Below, one piece after another: positions 52,713 through 61,112 of a stretch of DNA of 64,000 bases. Every line of letters starts with the position of its first letter. Position 1 is the first letter of the stretch. The stretch covers positions 62,001 to 126,000 of the forward strand of contig NZ_CANMTX010000007.1 of assembly GCF_947500985.1 (NCBI RefSeq). Direction: 5' to 3'. Source of the DNA: an uncultured Maribacter sp. (GTDB taxonomy: Bacteria > Bacteroidota > Bacteroidia > Flavobacteriales > Flavobacteriaceae). The position numbers and the translations under genes are program-made. A model generated the notes under the pieces. It was not told the origin of the DNA. It saw only the letters and a program-made list of their open reading frames with translations, and searched no databases.

Positions 52713-53525
52713 CTATTGAACAGAAAAATCAAATACAGATTGGTTCTCTCTACCTTGAGGTACTTGACCTTGATAAATAAAGCAATATTCACCTGGCTCT
52801 AAAGAATCTGGAGTTACTTTAAATTTGTGACCTTCAATCTCCTCAATAGCAAAGTTAAGTGCATATTTAGGGTCAATACCTGTACTGCTAGTAATCCAGC
52901 TACTTTTTCCTGTAATAACTTCTCTAAGATTCTTTTTCTCTTTTACGGTAAGTTTTACCAAAACAAACTCATTTGGGTTACTTGCCATTCTAAACCACCA
53001 GTTAAAGATACCTGTATCGCCACCTTGGTTGTTTTGCATGTTATCAACTTGAGTTACACTAGGGTCAAAGATGAAAGTGAATTCAGGCTGACTTTGACGA
53101 ATAACGTTGTTAGATTGTGTTTTTGGTAATTGTGCTTTTTTCTTCGCATTGATTAAACCAGAAACTAATTTCTGTGCAACTTGGTTAGAATTAGAACCAG
53201 AGAATACACTTGGTTGTACTAATTTATCTTCACCATTAGCATCGGTATAATAAATACCAGTTTTAGACATGGTGTTTTGTTTAGACTTGTCCATGATTAA
53301 AGACAATACTTCAGAAGAAACACCGGCATTTTTCATTTGCCCAAGAGCTGTAATAGAGGCATCAAACTTAACATCAGAAGTATTTATTTTATCGATGATC
53401 ATGTAGTCGTCAAAACCAAGTTCGACCATTTGTACTACAGATTCGTTAGTGATAGTTTCTTGGGCAGCCCCAAAAGTAAATACTGATAATGTTAGCATCA
53501 GCAATGATTTTTTAATGAATTTCAT
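52713..53525 (-). CDS. Secreted protein of unknown function
   Basis: 270 residues with a signal peptide (cleavage near GAAQ). The N-terminal third (ITNESVVQMVELGFDDYMIIDKI, then FDASITALGQMKNAGVSSEV) looks like a small helical domain found in several Bacteroidota periplasmic proteins. The rest is beta-rich with FTFIFDPSV, WWFRMASNPNEFVLVKL and a C-terminal EPGEYCFIYQGQ. It is monocistronic with its own terminator and is divergent from rsgA. Function unknown. Confidence 0.78.
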   Translation of the reverse strand: MKFIKKSLLMLTLSVFTFGAAQETITNESVVQMVELGFDDYMIIDKINTSDVKFDASITALGQMKNAGVSSEVLSLIMDKSKQNTMSKTGIYYTDANGEDKLVQPSVFSGSNSNQVAQKLVSGLINAKKKAQLPKTQSNNVIRQSQPEFTFIFDPSVTQVDNMQNNQGGDTGIFNWWFRMASNPNEFVLVKLTVKEKKNLREVITGKSSWITSSTGIDPKYALNFAIEEIEGHKFKVTPDSLEPGEYCFIYQGQVPQGRENQSVFDFSVQ

Positions 53526-53632
53526 TTTCTTGTATTTGGTTATTATTTAATGCTATAGTTCTAATTTCAAATTTATGTTAATTTTTATATTTAAAGCAGT
53601 TACTTTGTATAAAAGGAAGGTATTTTGGATAA

Positions 53633-54586
53633 ATGGTAGGAATTGTTTATAAATCTACGGGAAGTTGGTACACTGTCAAGGCAGAAAATGGTGATTTCTA
53701 TGAATGTAGAATAAAAGGGAAGTTTAGAATAAAGGGAATAAAAAGTACGAATCCCGTTGCTGTTGGCGATAGCGTTCACTTTGAAGTGGAGACAATTGGC
53801 GATGATACCATCGGTATTATCAATGAAATTGAAACACGCAAGAACTATATTATTCGTAAGTCTGTAAACTTATCAAAACAGACACATATCATAGCTGCAA
53901 ATTTAGACCAGGTATTTTTATTGGTTACATTAAATAATCCGCCTACGTACCCAGTTTTTATAGATCGCTTTTTGATAACGGCAGAAGCATACGAAATACC
54001 TGCGGTTTTACTTTTTAATAAGGTAGATACTTACTCCCCAGAAGAGCTAGATGAAATTAAATTCTTGGCTGCATTATATCGTAATATCGGTTATACCTGT
54101 TTAGGTATTTCGGCAGCCACAGGTAAAAATGTAGATAAGGTCAAAGAAATGATGGTAGGTAAGACCTCTATGTTTTCTGGTCATTCTGGGGTAGGTAAAT
54201 CGACACTGGTAAATGCCATAGAGCCTAATTTAGATATTAAAACAAAACAAATTTCTCAGCAGCATGCACAAGGTCAGCATACCACTACGTTTGCAGAAAT
54301 GTTCGATTTAAGTTTTAATGCTAGAATAATAGATACACCCGGCATAAAAGGATTTGGAATTGTAGATATGGAAAAGGAGGAAATAGGGAACTATTTTCCA
54401 GAGTTCTTTAAGCTGAAACAACATTGTAAATTTAATAACTGTATTCATGTAGACGAACCAAAATGTGCTGTAAAAGATGCTTTAGAAACTGGCGATATTG
54501 CATGGAGTAGGTATAATAGTTATTTGCAGATGATAAAAGGCGAGGATGAGCATTATAGGGTAGATATACATGACGAGAAAAAATGA
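53633..54586 (+). CDS. rsgA: Ribosome biogenesis GTPase RsgA
   Basis: Circularly permuted GTPase that checks late 30S subunit maturation. An N-terminal OB-fold (1-70) is followed by G4 LLFNKVD, G1 GHSGVGKSTLVNA near 184-196, and G3 DTPGIKGFG; a C-terminal zinc knuckle has CKFNNCIHVDEPKC. 317 residues is normal. It overlaps dtd by 4 nt and heads a compact operon of quality-control genes (rsgA, dtd, MazG-like). Confidence 0.96.
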   Translation: MVGIVYKSTGSWYTVKAENGDFYECRIKGKFRIKGIKSTNPVAVGDSVHFEVETIGDDTIGIINEIETRKNYIIRKSVNLSKQTHIIAANLDQVFLLVTLNNPPTYPVFIDRFLITAEAYEIPAVLLFNKVDTYSPEELDEIKFLAALYRNIGYTCLGISAATGKNVDKVKEMMVGKTSMFSGHSGVGKSTLVNAIEPNLDIKTKQISQQHAQGQHTTTFAEMFDLSFNARIIDTPGIKGFGIVDMEKEEIGNYFPEFFKLKQHCKFNNCIHVDEPKCAVKDALETGDIAWSRYNSYLQMIKGEDEHYRVDIHDEKK

Positions 54587-55035
54587 GAGCAGTAATACAG
54601 CGCGTTTCCAAAGCTAGTGTAACGGTTAATGGAAAACAGATTAGCTCCATCGAACAAGGTGTTTTAATACTCATCGGCATTGAAAATGAAGATACACAAG
54701 ACGATATAGATTGGCTTACAAACAAAATAGTCAACCTTCGTATTTTTAATGACGACGAAGGAGTAATGAATATGTCACTTTTAGCTACAAAAGGCGATGC
54801 AATTGTGGTTAGTCAATTTACGCTACACGCAAGTACTAAAAAAGGAAATCGCCCATCTTATATAAAAGCTGCACGACCAGAAGTAGCTATTCCACTATAC
54901 GAAGCTTTTATTGCTACTATGGAATCTAAAATGGATAAGAAAGTTGGTACAGGTATCTTTGGGGCAGATATGAAGGTAGAATTGTTGAATGATGGACCTG
55001 TGACTATACTTATTGATACAAAAAATAAAGATTAA
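54583..55035 (+). CDS. dtd: D-aminoacyl-tRNA deacylase
   Basis: Removes D-amino acids (and glycine) wrongly attached to tRNA. The Dtd motif pair is intact: SQFTLHA near 78 and NDGPVTIL near 138, where GP of one subunit enters the active site of the other. 150 residues as expected. ATG overlaps the rsgA stop (ATGA), and its own stop shares one base with the next ATG (TAATG), so expression is tightly coupled. Confidence 0.96.
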   Translation: MRAVIQRVSKASVTVNGKQISSIEQGVLILIGIENEDTQDDIDWLTNKIVNLRIFNDDEGVMNMSLLATKGDAIVVSQFTLHASTKKGNRPSYIKAARPEVAIPLYEAFIATMESKMDKKVGTGIFGADMKVELLNDGPVTILIDTKNKD

Positions 55036-55361
55036 TGAATATCGAAAACGCACAACTAGAAGTAGATAACTGGATCAAAGAGCATGGCGTTCGTTACTTT
55101 AATGAGCTGACCAATATGGCGCAGTTGACAGAAGAAGTAGGCGAGGTCGCTAGAATTATTGCTAGACGGTATGGTGAGCAAAGCGAAAAGGAATCTGATA
55201 AGAACAAAGATCTGGGCGAAGAATTGGCAGATGTAATGTTTGTGGTATTATGTTTGGCAAATCAGACAGGTATCGATTTACAACAAGCTTTTGATAAAAA
55301 GTTAGATTTAAAAACAAAGCGTGATCATGACCGTCATCACAACAATAAAAAGTTGAAATAG
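55035..55361 (+). CDS. MazG-like nucleotide pyrophosphohydrolase
   Basis: Small all-alpha NTP pyrophosphatase of 108 residues, one MazG unit. Metal-binding acidic residues are seen in NMAQLTEEVGEVARII and EELADVMFVVLCLAN (pattern ExxE then ExxD). It may degrade non-canonical or damaged nucleotides. It is the third gene of the coupled rsgA-dtd set. dCTPase-like substrate choice cannot be told from sequence. Confidence 0.9.
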   Translation: MNIENAQLEVDNWIKEHGVRYFNELTNMAQLTEEVGEVARIIARRYGEQSEKESDKNKDLGEELADVMFVVLCLANQTGIDLQQAFDKKLDLKTKRDHDRHHNNKKLK

Positions 55362-55364
55362 GCG

Positions 55365-55372
55365 TATATTTG
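55365..55372 (+). promoter_or_regulatory. -7 promoter element of aroA
   Basis: TATATTTG lies just after the MazG-like gene, 26 nt before the aroA TTG. It sits inside an inverted repeat (GCGTAT at 55362-55367, ATACGC at 55392-55397). Confidence 0.55.
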
Positions 55373-55398
55373 GCGTTCTATTTTTAAAACCATACGCT

Positions 55399-56628
55399 TT
55401 GAAACTTCACTTAACTGGTCCGTCAAATCACAAATTAAAAGATACTATAACTATTACAGGTTCTAAAAGTGAATCTAACCGTAGTTTATTATTGGCGGCA
55501 TTATATCCAGATATTAAAATTGAAAATATTTCAAATTCTGATGATGCCCAGGTAATGGCAAAAGGTTTGAAAATTTCAGAGGGTACGGTAGATATTCATC
55601 ATGCTGGTACGGCAATGCGTTTCTTAACAGGGTATTTCTCTTCTCAAGAAGGTAAAGATGTAATTCTTACCGGATCTAAAAGAATGACCGAAAGACCTAT
55701 TAAAATTCTTGTGGAAGCTTTAAGGACATTAGGGGCAGAAATCTCTTATGTACAAGATGAAGGGTATCCGCCTATAAAAATTAAAGGTCAACGAATTGTA
55801 AAAGATAAAGTAAGTCTGCCTGCTAATGTGAGCAGTCAGTACATTTCTTCTTTGTTATTAATTGCACCAAGTTTAGAAAACGGACTAGAATTAGAACTGG
55901 TCGGTAAAATTACTTCGGTACCATATATTAAAATGACTTTAGCATTGCTTGAAGAAATTGGTGTAGAAACCTCTTTTGAAGGTAATATGATTAAAGTTTC
56001 ACCGAAAGCAAAAGTAGTACCTACAACTTTGGTGGTAGAATCTGACTGGAGTTCGGCATCTTACTTCTATGGTATTTGTGCACTTGCAGCATCAGGTACT
56101 GAAATTACCTTATCTGCATATAAAAAGAAAAGTTTACAAGGTGATAGCGTGCTTGCAGATATTTATACTGCATTTGGTGTAGAAACTACCTTTGGTGAGA
56201 ATAAAGTCACCTTAAAAAAGACCGATAAAAAAGTATTGGCAGCAAATGAATTCGATTTAGCCAATGCTCCGGATATTGCACAAACTATTGCAGTTACTTG
56301 TTTCGGATTAGGAGTTGGTTGTCATTTAATTGGTCTACACACTCTAAAAATCAAAGAAACTGATCGATTGGAAGCATTACATACAGAGCTTTCTAAATTA
56401 GGTGCGAATATTTCGGTAACTGATAAAACACTTACTATAGAGCCAACGACTGAAATTAACGCAGATGTAGCTATAGATACCTATAACGATCATAGAATGG
56501 CAATGGCTTTTGCACCGTTGGCAATGAAAACTACTCTTTTTGTGAATGATGCAGAAGTGGTTTCTAAGTCATATCCTGATTTTTGGAATGACCTAAAGCA
56601 ACTAGATTTCAGTATAAAAGAATTATAA
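55399..56628 (+). CDS. aroA: 3-phosphoshikimate 1-carboxyvinyltransferase (EPSP synthase)
   Basis: Sixth step of the shikimate pathway, feeding chorismate to the aromatic operon at 46-50 kb and to pabB. Motifs: TGSKSESNRSLLLAAL near residue 20, HAGTAMRFLTGYF near 73, NDHRMAMAFAPLA near 375 and SKSYPDFW near the end. The frame opens at a TTG (55399); no ATG lies between there and the first conserved residues, and no earlier start exists in frame, so TTG is the likely start. 409 residues, slightly shorter than most EPSP synthases. Confidence 0.94.
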   Translation: MKLHLTGPSNHKLKDTITITGSKSESNRSLLLAALYPDIKIENISNSDDAQVMAKGLKISEGTVDIHHAGTAMRFLTGYFSSQEGKDVILTGSKRMTERPIKILVEALRTLGAEISYVQDEGYPPIKIKGQRIVKDKVSLPANVSSQYISSLLLIAPSLENGLELELVGKITSVPYIKMTLALLEEIGVETSFEGNMIKVSPKAKVVPTTLVVESDWSSASYFYGICALAASGTEITLSAYKKKSLQGDSVLADIYTAFGVETTFGENKVTLKKTDKKVLAANEFDLANAPDIAQTIAVTCFGLGVGCHLIGLHTLKIKETDRLEALHTELSKLGANISVTDKTLTIEPTTEINADVAIDTYNDHRMAMAFAPLAMKTTLFVNDAEVVSKSYPDFWNDLKQLDFSIKEL

Positions 56629-56640
56629 TTAACGTTTTAC

Positions 56641-56672
56641 TTGACAAGGCCTATCTGCAGATTGTATATTTG
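56641..56672 (+). promoter_or_regulatory. Promoter of queA
   Basis: TTGAC (56641) and TATATTTG (56665-56672) with a 21-nt spacer form a near-ideal Bacteroidota promoter. The start would be near 56679, giving a leader of about 29 nt. Confidence 0.8.
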
Positions 56673-56707
56673 CAGCCGCAATTTGCTACAATAAATATAA
56701 CAGCTAC

Positions 56708-57757
56708 ATGAAATTATCAAATTTTAGTTTTGAGCTTCCAGACGAATTATTGGCGGAGCATCCATCTGAAAATAGAGATGAGTCTAAATTAATGGTTATC
56801 CACAGAGAGACCGGAAAAATTGAGCACAAGATGTTCAAAGACATGATCGACTATTTTGATGAAGGTGATGTTATGGTTCTTAATAACACTAAAGTTTTTC
56901 CTGCTCGTTTATACGGTAACAAGGAAAAAACTGGTGCGCGTATAGAGGTTTTTCTTTTACGTGAGTTGAACGAAGAGCAACGTCTATGGGATGTTCTTGT
57001 AGATCCTGCACGTAAAATACGTATTGGTAACAAGCTATATTTTGGTGATGATGAAACATTGGTAGCTGAGGTTATTGATAACACTACTTCTAGAGGTAGA
57101 ACATTACGTTTCTTATATGATGGTGCTTACGTAGATTTCAGAAGAAAACTAAGAGAGCTAGGGGAAACTCCGTTACCTAAGTATATTAAAAGAGATGTTG
57201 AGCCAGAAGATGAAGGTCGTTACCAAACTATTTATGCAAAGCATGAAGGTGCGGTTGCTGCTCCTACAGCTGGTCTTCACTTCTCTAAACACTTATTAAA
57301 GCGTTTAGAAATTAAAGGTGTTGATTTTGCTGAATTAACTTTACATGTTGGTTTAGGTACATTTAACCCAGTAGAAGTTGAAGATCTTTCTAAGCATAAA
57401 ATGGATAGCGAAGAGCTATTTATTGATGAGAAAGCTACAGATATTGTTAATAATGCTAAGAGAGAAAAGCGTCGTATTTGTGCTGTAGGTACAACTGCAA
57501 TGAGAGGTTTAGAAAGTGCGGTTTCATCGAAGCATACTTTGAATACTTATGAAGGTTGGACAAATAAGTTCATTTTCCCTCCATATGATTTTAGTATCGC
57601 TAATGCAATGATTACTAATTTCCACTTACCAAAATCTACATTATTGATGATGGTATCTGCATTTATGGGTCATGATTTAATGAACAAAGCATATAAAGAA
57701 GCAATACTGGAAAACTATAAGTTCTATTCTTATGGTGATGCCATGTTGATTATATAA
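56708..57757 (+). CDS. queA: tRNA preQ1(34) S-adenosylmethionine ribosyltransferase-isomerase
   Basis: Transfers the ribosyl part of SAM to preQ1 in tRNA, making epoxyqueuosine. Conserved blocks include [55 protein letters not shown] and [14 protein letters not shown]. 349 residues is typical. It is monocistronic between a clear promoter and a terminator and is a consumer of SAM made by metK. Confidence 0.97.
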   Translation: MKLSNFSFELPDELLAEHPSENRDESKLMVIHRETGKIEHKMFKDMIDYFDEGDVMVLNNTKVFPARLYGNKEKTGARIEVFLLRELNEEQRLWDVLVDPARKIRIGNKLYFGDDETLVAEVIDNTTSRGRTLRFLYDGAYVDFRRKLRELGETPLPKYIKRDVEPEDEGRYQTIYAKHEGAVAAPTAGLHFSKHLLKRLEIKGVDFAELTLHVGLGTFNPVEVEDLSKHKMDSEELFIDEKATDIVNNAKREKRRICAVGTTAMRGLESAVSSKHTLNTYEGWTNKFIFPPYDFSIANAMITNFHLPKSTLLMMVSAFMGHDLMNKAYKEAILENYKFYSYGDAMLII

Positions 57758-57794
57758 GTTCAAAATATATCCTTTTTAAAAAGGACAAAATAAT

Positions 57795-57833
57795 AAAATC
57801 CCGCTTTATCACATATTGAGAAAGCGGGATTTT
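57795..57833 (+). terminator. Terminator after queA
   Basis: AAAATCCCGCTTT (57795-57807) pairs perfectly with AAAGCGGGATTTT (57821-57833). Confidence 0.92.
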
Positions 57834-57862
57834 TATCACTAGTAATACCTACCTTTAAAAAG

Positions 57863-58906
57863 ATGGAAGAAATAAAGAAAAAAGATATTCGGGCACTAAC
57901 GCGAGAGCAGCTTAGAGAATTCTTTGTTTCTAACGGTGACAAAGCTTTTCGTGGTAACCAGGTTTATGAATGGTTATGGCAGAAAGCAGCTTATTCTTTT
58001 GATGTGATGACTAATCTATCAAAGGAAACTAGAGAAATGCTAGAGGCTAATTTTGTAATCAACCATATTAAGGTAGATTTAATGCAGCGTAGTAGTGATG
58101 GTACCATTAAAAATGCCGTTCGTTTACATGACGATTTAATTGTAGAGTCGGTCTTGATTCCTACGAAGTCAAGAACCACTGCCTGTGTATCTAGTCAGGT
58201 AGGTTGTAGTTTAGACTGTAGGTTCTGTGCAACGTCTCGTTTAAAACGTATGCGAAATCTGAATCCTGATGAGATTTATGATCAAGTTGTTGCTATAGAC
58301 AATGAAAGTCGCTTGTATTTTGAAAGACCATTGAGCAACATTGTTTTTATGGGGATGGGAGAGCCTTTAATGAACTATAACAATGTCTTGAAGGCAATTG
58401 ATAAGATTACTTCTCCTGACGGATTGGGGATGTCTCCAAAACGAATTACGGTTTCAACTTCTGGTGTGCCTAAGTTAATTAAGAAAATGGCAGATGATGA
58501 GGTGAAATTCAAATTGGCTGTTTCATTACATTCCGCGATCGATGAAATTAGAACATCTATTATGCCGTTTAATGCCAAGTTTACATTGAGTGACTTGCGA
58601 GAGTCTTTAGTGTATTGGTATGAGAAAACAAGAAGTAGAATTACTTACGAATATGTAGTTTGGGACGGAATCAACGACGCCCAAAAAGATGTTGATGCAT
58701 TGGTAGAATTCTGCCGTTTCGCACCATCTAAAGTAAATCTAATAGAATATAACCCTATTGATGATGGCGAGTTTAAACAAGCTTCTAACGCGGCCATAGA
58801 CCGCTATGTTAATACATTAGAAAAGAATAATATAGTTGTAACCGTTCGTCGTTCTAGAGGAAAGGATATTGATGCCGCATGCGGACAGTTAGCGAATAAA
58901 AGTTAG
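57863..58906 (+). CDS. rlmN: Dual-specificity 23S rRNA/tRNA adenine-C2 methyltransferase RlmN
   Basis: Radical SAM enzyme that methylates A2503 of 23S rRNA and A37 of some tRNAs. The radical SAM cluster motif CSLDCRFCATS lies near residues 114-124; FMGMGEPLMNY near 160 and the C-terminal CGQL cysteine (the methyl-carrying Cys) are present. 347 residues is normal. A 112-bp heptad tract begins at the base right after its TAG stop. Confidence 0.97.
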   Translation: MEEIKKKDIRALTREQLREFFVSNGDKAFRGNQVYEWLWQKAAYSFDVMTNLSKETREMLEANFVINHIKVDLMQRSSDGTIKNAVRLHDDLIVESVLIPTKSRTTACVSSQVGCSLDCRFCATSRLKRMRNLNPDEIYDQVVAIDNESRLYFERPLSNIVFMGMGEPLMNYNNVLKAIDKITSPDGLGMSPKRITVSTSGVPKLIKKMADDEVKFKLAVSLHSAIDEIRTSIMPFNAKFTLSDLRESLVYWYEKTRSRITYEYVVWDGINDAQKDVDALVEFCRFAPSKVNLIEYNPIDDGEFKQASNAAIDRYVNTLEKNNIVVTVRRSRGKDIDAACGQLANKS

Positions 58907-59018
58907 AAGTACAAAGTATTAAGTGCGTGGTACGAAGTGGAAAGTACAAAGTAAAGAGTACAAAGTATTAAGTAGGAAGTCTGAAGTTAGAAAAGAGAAA
59001 ATAGAGTTTAGAAAATAG
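58907..59018. repeat. Sixteen consecutive heptads in perfect register
   Basis: From the first base after the rlmN stop, 112 bp divide into 16 seven-base words without an indel. The first twelve have the form AAGTNNN or close to it (for example AAGTACA, AAGTATT, AAGTGCG, AAGTGGA); the last four are AAAAGAG, AAAATAG, AGTTTAG, AAAATAG. The three variable bases differ widely while the frame is kept, unlike a simple expanding microsatellite. No ORF spans it. Confidence 0.85.
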
Positions 59019-59210
59019 ACTTGTTGCGAGGTGTTGTATTTGGTAAAGCTAAATGTTGTTGCTATAAGCAAAAACCAGACTTAAGAAATACGAAATGCTA
59101 TGTAAATAATACCAAGGTGAAATTGAGAAATAGAGTATTTAGAAAAATGAACTATTAGGGAAATTGCTTACATAATATCTTATTACTTAATACTAAAAAA
59201 TGCGAAGCGT

Positions 59211-59299
59211 TAAAGCCAAAAGCCAAAAGCCAAAAGCCAAAAGCATTTTTGAACTTGAACTTGAACTTGAACTTGAACTTGAATTTTGAACTTGAACTT
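59211..59299. repeat. Back-to-back heptad (AAAAGCC) and hexad (GAACTT) arrays
   Basis: TAAAGCC and three AAAAGCC copies, then AAAAGCA (59211-59245); then five GAACTT copies, GAATTTT and two more GAACTT (59251-59299). The heptads are nearly identical, so this part behaves like a simple tandem repeat. Confidence 0.9.
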
Positions 59300-59307
59300 A
59301 TTTTTTT

Positions 59308-59349
59308 CCAGCAACCAACAACCAACAACCAACAACCAACAACCAATCC
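59308..59349. repeat. CCAACAA heptad array
   Basis: CCAGCAA, then four CCAACAA copies, then CCAATCC. It is the complement of the TTGTTGG words at the sulfatase and metH repeats. It lies 50 bp before the promoter of the polyprenyl synthase. The remaining spacer 59019-59210 shows nothing recognisable. Confidence 0.9.
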
Positions 59350-59399
59350 CTTTAAACCATTATCTCCTCTCGTAGTACTGTTAACTGCTTGCTTTTGAC

Positions 59400-59407
59400 T
59401 AATTTTG
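59400..59407 (+). promoter_or_regulatory. -7 promoter element of the polyprenyl synthase
   Basis: TAATTTTG fits TAnnTTTG; transcription would start near 59413, about 14 nt before the proposed CTG start at 59427. Confidence 0.55.
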
Positions 59408-59426
59408 CCGTTCTAATAAAGAGCAA

Positions 59427-60404
59427 CTGAAAATAGTAGCACAAATAAAGGAACCTGTTTATCAGGAAATGGAGCTGTTTGAATCTAAGTTTAGAGATTC
59501 AATGACCTCTAAGGTTGCGCTACTCAATAGAATCACCCATTACATCGTAAATCGCAAAGGGAAGCAAATGCGCCCTATGTTCGTTTTTCTAACAGCAAAA
59601 CTGTTGAATGACGGAGAGGTGAACGAGCGTACCTACCGTGGTGCTTCGGTTATAGAATTGATACATACCGCAACATTGGTTCATGATGATGTGGTCGATG
59701 AAAGCAATAAACGCAGGGGATTCTTCTCAATAAATGCCCTTTGGAAAAATAAGATTGCCGTTTTGGTTGGCGATTATTTATTGTCTAAAGGTCTATTATT
59801 ATCCATAGATAATGAAGATTTTGATTTGCTCAAAATTATCTCTGTTGCCGTTCGCGAAATGAGCGAGGGCGAATTATTGCAGATAGAGAAAGCAAGGCGT
59901 CTAGATATCACCGAAGATGTCTATTACGATATTATCAGACAAAAAACTGCAACATTGATAGCAGCATGCTGTTCTCTCGGTGCTTGTTCAGTAAAGCCCG
60001 AAAGCGAAGATGTAGAAACTTTCAGGAAATTCGGAGAACTCTGCGGTATGGCATTTCAGATCAAAGATGATCTTTTTGATTATGGAACCAAACAAATAGG
60101 AAAGCCAACCGGTATTGATATTAAAGAGCAAAAAATGACTTTGCCATTAATATATGCGCTAAACCACTGTACCAAAAAAGAGAAAAGCTGGGTCATCAAT
60201 TCTATCAAAAACCATAACCAGGATAAAAAGCGCGTTAAAGAAGTTATCGCTTTTGTAAAGGATAAAGGCGGATTGGATTATGCGGTAACTAAAATGCTGC
60301 AGTATAGAGATGAGGCGTTAAATCTGCTAAGCACGTATCCTGATTCTGAGTATAAAAGTGCTTTAGAGTTGATGGTGAATTACGTGGTGGATCGTAAAAA
60401 GTAA
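59427..60404 (+). CDS. Polyprenyl diphosphate synthase
   Basis: Trans-isoprenyl chain elongation enzyme, probably making the octaprenyl or similar side chain of menaquinone. The first Asp-rich motif is HDDVVDE and the second is KDDLFDYG; YIVNRKGKQMRPMFVF binds the isopentenyl substrate. The first ATG is at 59469, but codons upstream from CTG 59427 read KIVAQIKEPVYQEM after the start, which I recall as the conserved N-terminus of flavobacterial homologues. No ATG, GTG or TTG exists between the in-frame stop at 59400 and 59469, so I favour a CTG start (325 codons). Confidence 0.85.
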   Translation: MKIVAQIKEPVYQEMELFESKFRDSMTSKVALLNRITHYIVNRKGKQMRPMFVFLTAKLLNDGEVNERTYRGASVIELIHTATLVHDDVVDESNKRRGFFSINALWKNKIAVLVGDYLLSKGLLLSIDNEDFDLLKIISVAVREMSEGELLQIEKARRLDITEDVYYDIIRQKTATLIAACCSLGACSVKPESEDVETFRKFGELCGMAFQIKDDLFDYGTKQIGKPTGIDIKEQKMTLPLIYALNHCTKKEKSWVINSIKNHNQDKKRVKEVIAFVKDKGGLDYAVTKMLQYRDEALNLLSTYPDSEYKSALELMVNYVVDRKK

Positions 60405-60433
60405 ATCCGTCAAAAAATATTTCTCTTTTTATT

Positions 60434-60468
60434 ATTTCTAAATAACTGTATGTCAGTATTTTAGAAAT
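60434..60468 (+). terminator. Long hairpin between the polyprenyl synthase and sigma factor genes
   Basis: 15-nt arms (60434-60448 and 60454-60468) pair except for a 2-nt internal mismatch, with loop TATGT and an AT-rich tail. It may be a terminator or an operator for the sigma factor gene. Confidence 0.55.
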
Positions 60469-60521
60469 TAATTTTATTTTTTGTTTATCTTCAGGCAACT
60501 ATAGCTACTTCTTCTGCGTCT

Positions 60522-61112
60522 ATGCTAATAGAAGACCAAACCAATATTTTGAAAATTATACCTTTTTATAAAAACGAGAAGCAGCTCATTAAAAAAGCAA
60601 CATCGGGTAACCGTGATGCGCAAGAGCGTTTGTATAAAAAACATGCTCCAAAAATGTTGAGTGTCTGCCGTCAGTATATAAAGGATATTCATTTTGCGGA
60701 GGATGTCATGGTACAAGGTTTTCTGAAAATGTTCAACAAGCTAAATTCATTTAAGTTCGAAGGTAGTTTTGAAGGATGGTTAAGGCGTATAATGATTCGA
60801 GAAAGTATCTCTTATTTACGAAAGCAGCAGTTTGTGGTGTATGATGATGAGGTGTACGAAAAAAATCAATCTGAAAAAATATCGCAAAGTACCGATTTAG
60901 ATACCGAGCATATTCAACAATTGATAGATGCTTTACCACAAGGCTATAAAATGGTGTTTGTATTATATACCGTAGAAGGGTATAAGCATAAAGAAATCGC
61001 AGAAATGCTTTCCATAACCGAAAGCACTTCAAAAACACAGTTATTAAAAGCCCGAAAATTGCTTCAAGAACAATTAAGGAAACAAAATATTATAGGGTAT
61101 GGAAACCGATAA
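60522..61112 (+). CDS. ECF-type RNA polymerase sigma factor
   Basis: Sigma-70 family factor without region 1 or 3. Sigma2 is at about 25-95 (AQERLYKKHAPKMLSVCRQY, FAEDVMVQGFLKMF, EGWLRRIMIRESISYLRKQ) and sigma4 at about 130-190 (IDALPQGYKMVFVLYTVEGYKHKEIAEML). It overlaps by 14 bp the membrane-anchored gene that follows, a usual pairing of an ECF factor with its antagonist. The stimulus is unknown. The order sigma, one-helix protein, outer-membrane-like protein is common in flavobacteria. Confidence 0.93.
   Translation: MLIEDQTNILKIIPFYKNEKQLIKKATSGNRDAQERLYKKHAPKMLSVCRQYIKDIHFAEDVMVQGFLKMFNKLNSFKFEGSFEGWLRRIMIRESISYLRKQQFVVYDDEVYEKNQSEKISQSTDLDTEHIQQLIDALPQGYKMVFVLYTVEGYKHKEIAEMLSITESTSKTQLLKARKLLQEQLRKQNIIGYGNR

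Noticed and set aside
59155-59346. Minus-strand ORF of 63 codons rich in repeated words such as FKFKFK and VVGCW
   Set aside because: It is the translation of the tandem arrays at 59211-59349 and has no protein-like composition.
58907-59349. CRISPR array
   Set aside because: Repeats are 6-7 nt and contiguous, without spacers, and no cas genes are present.
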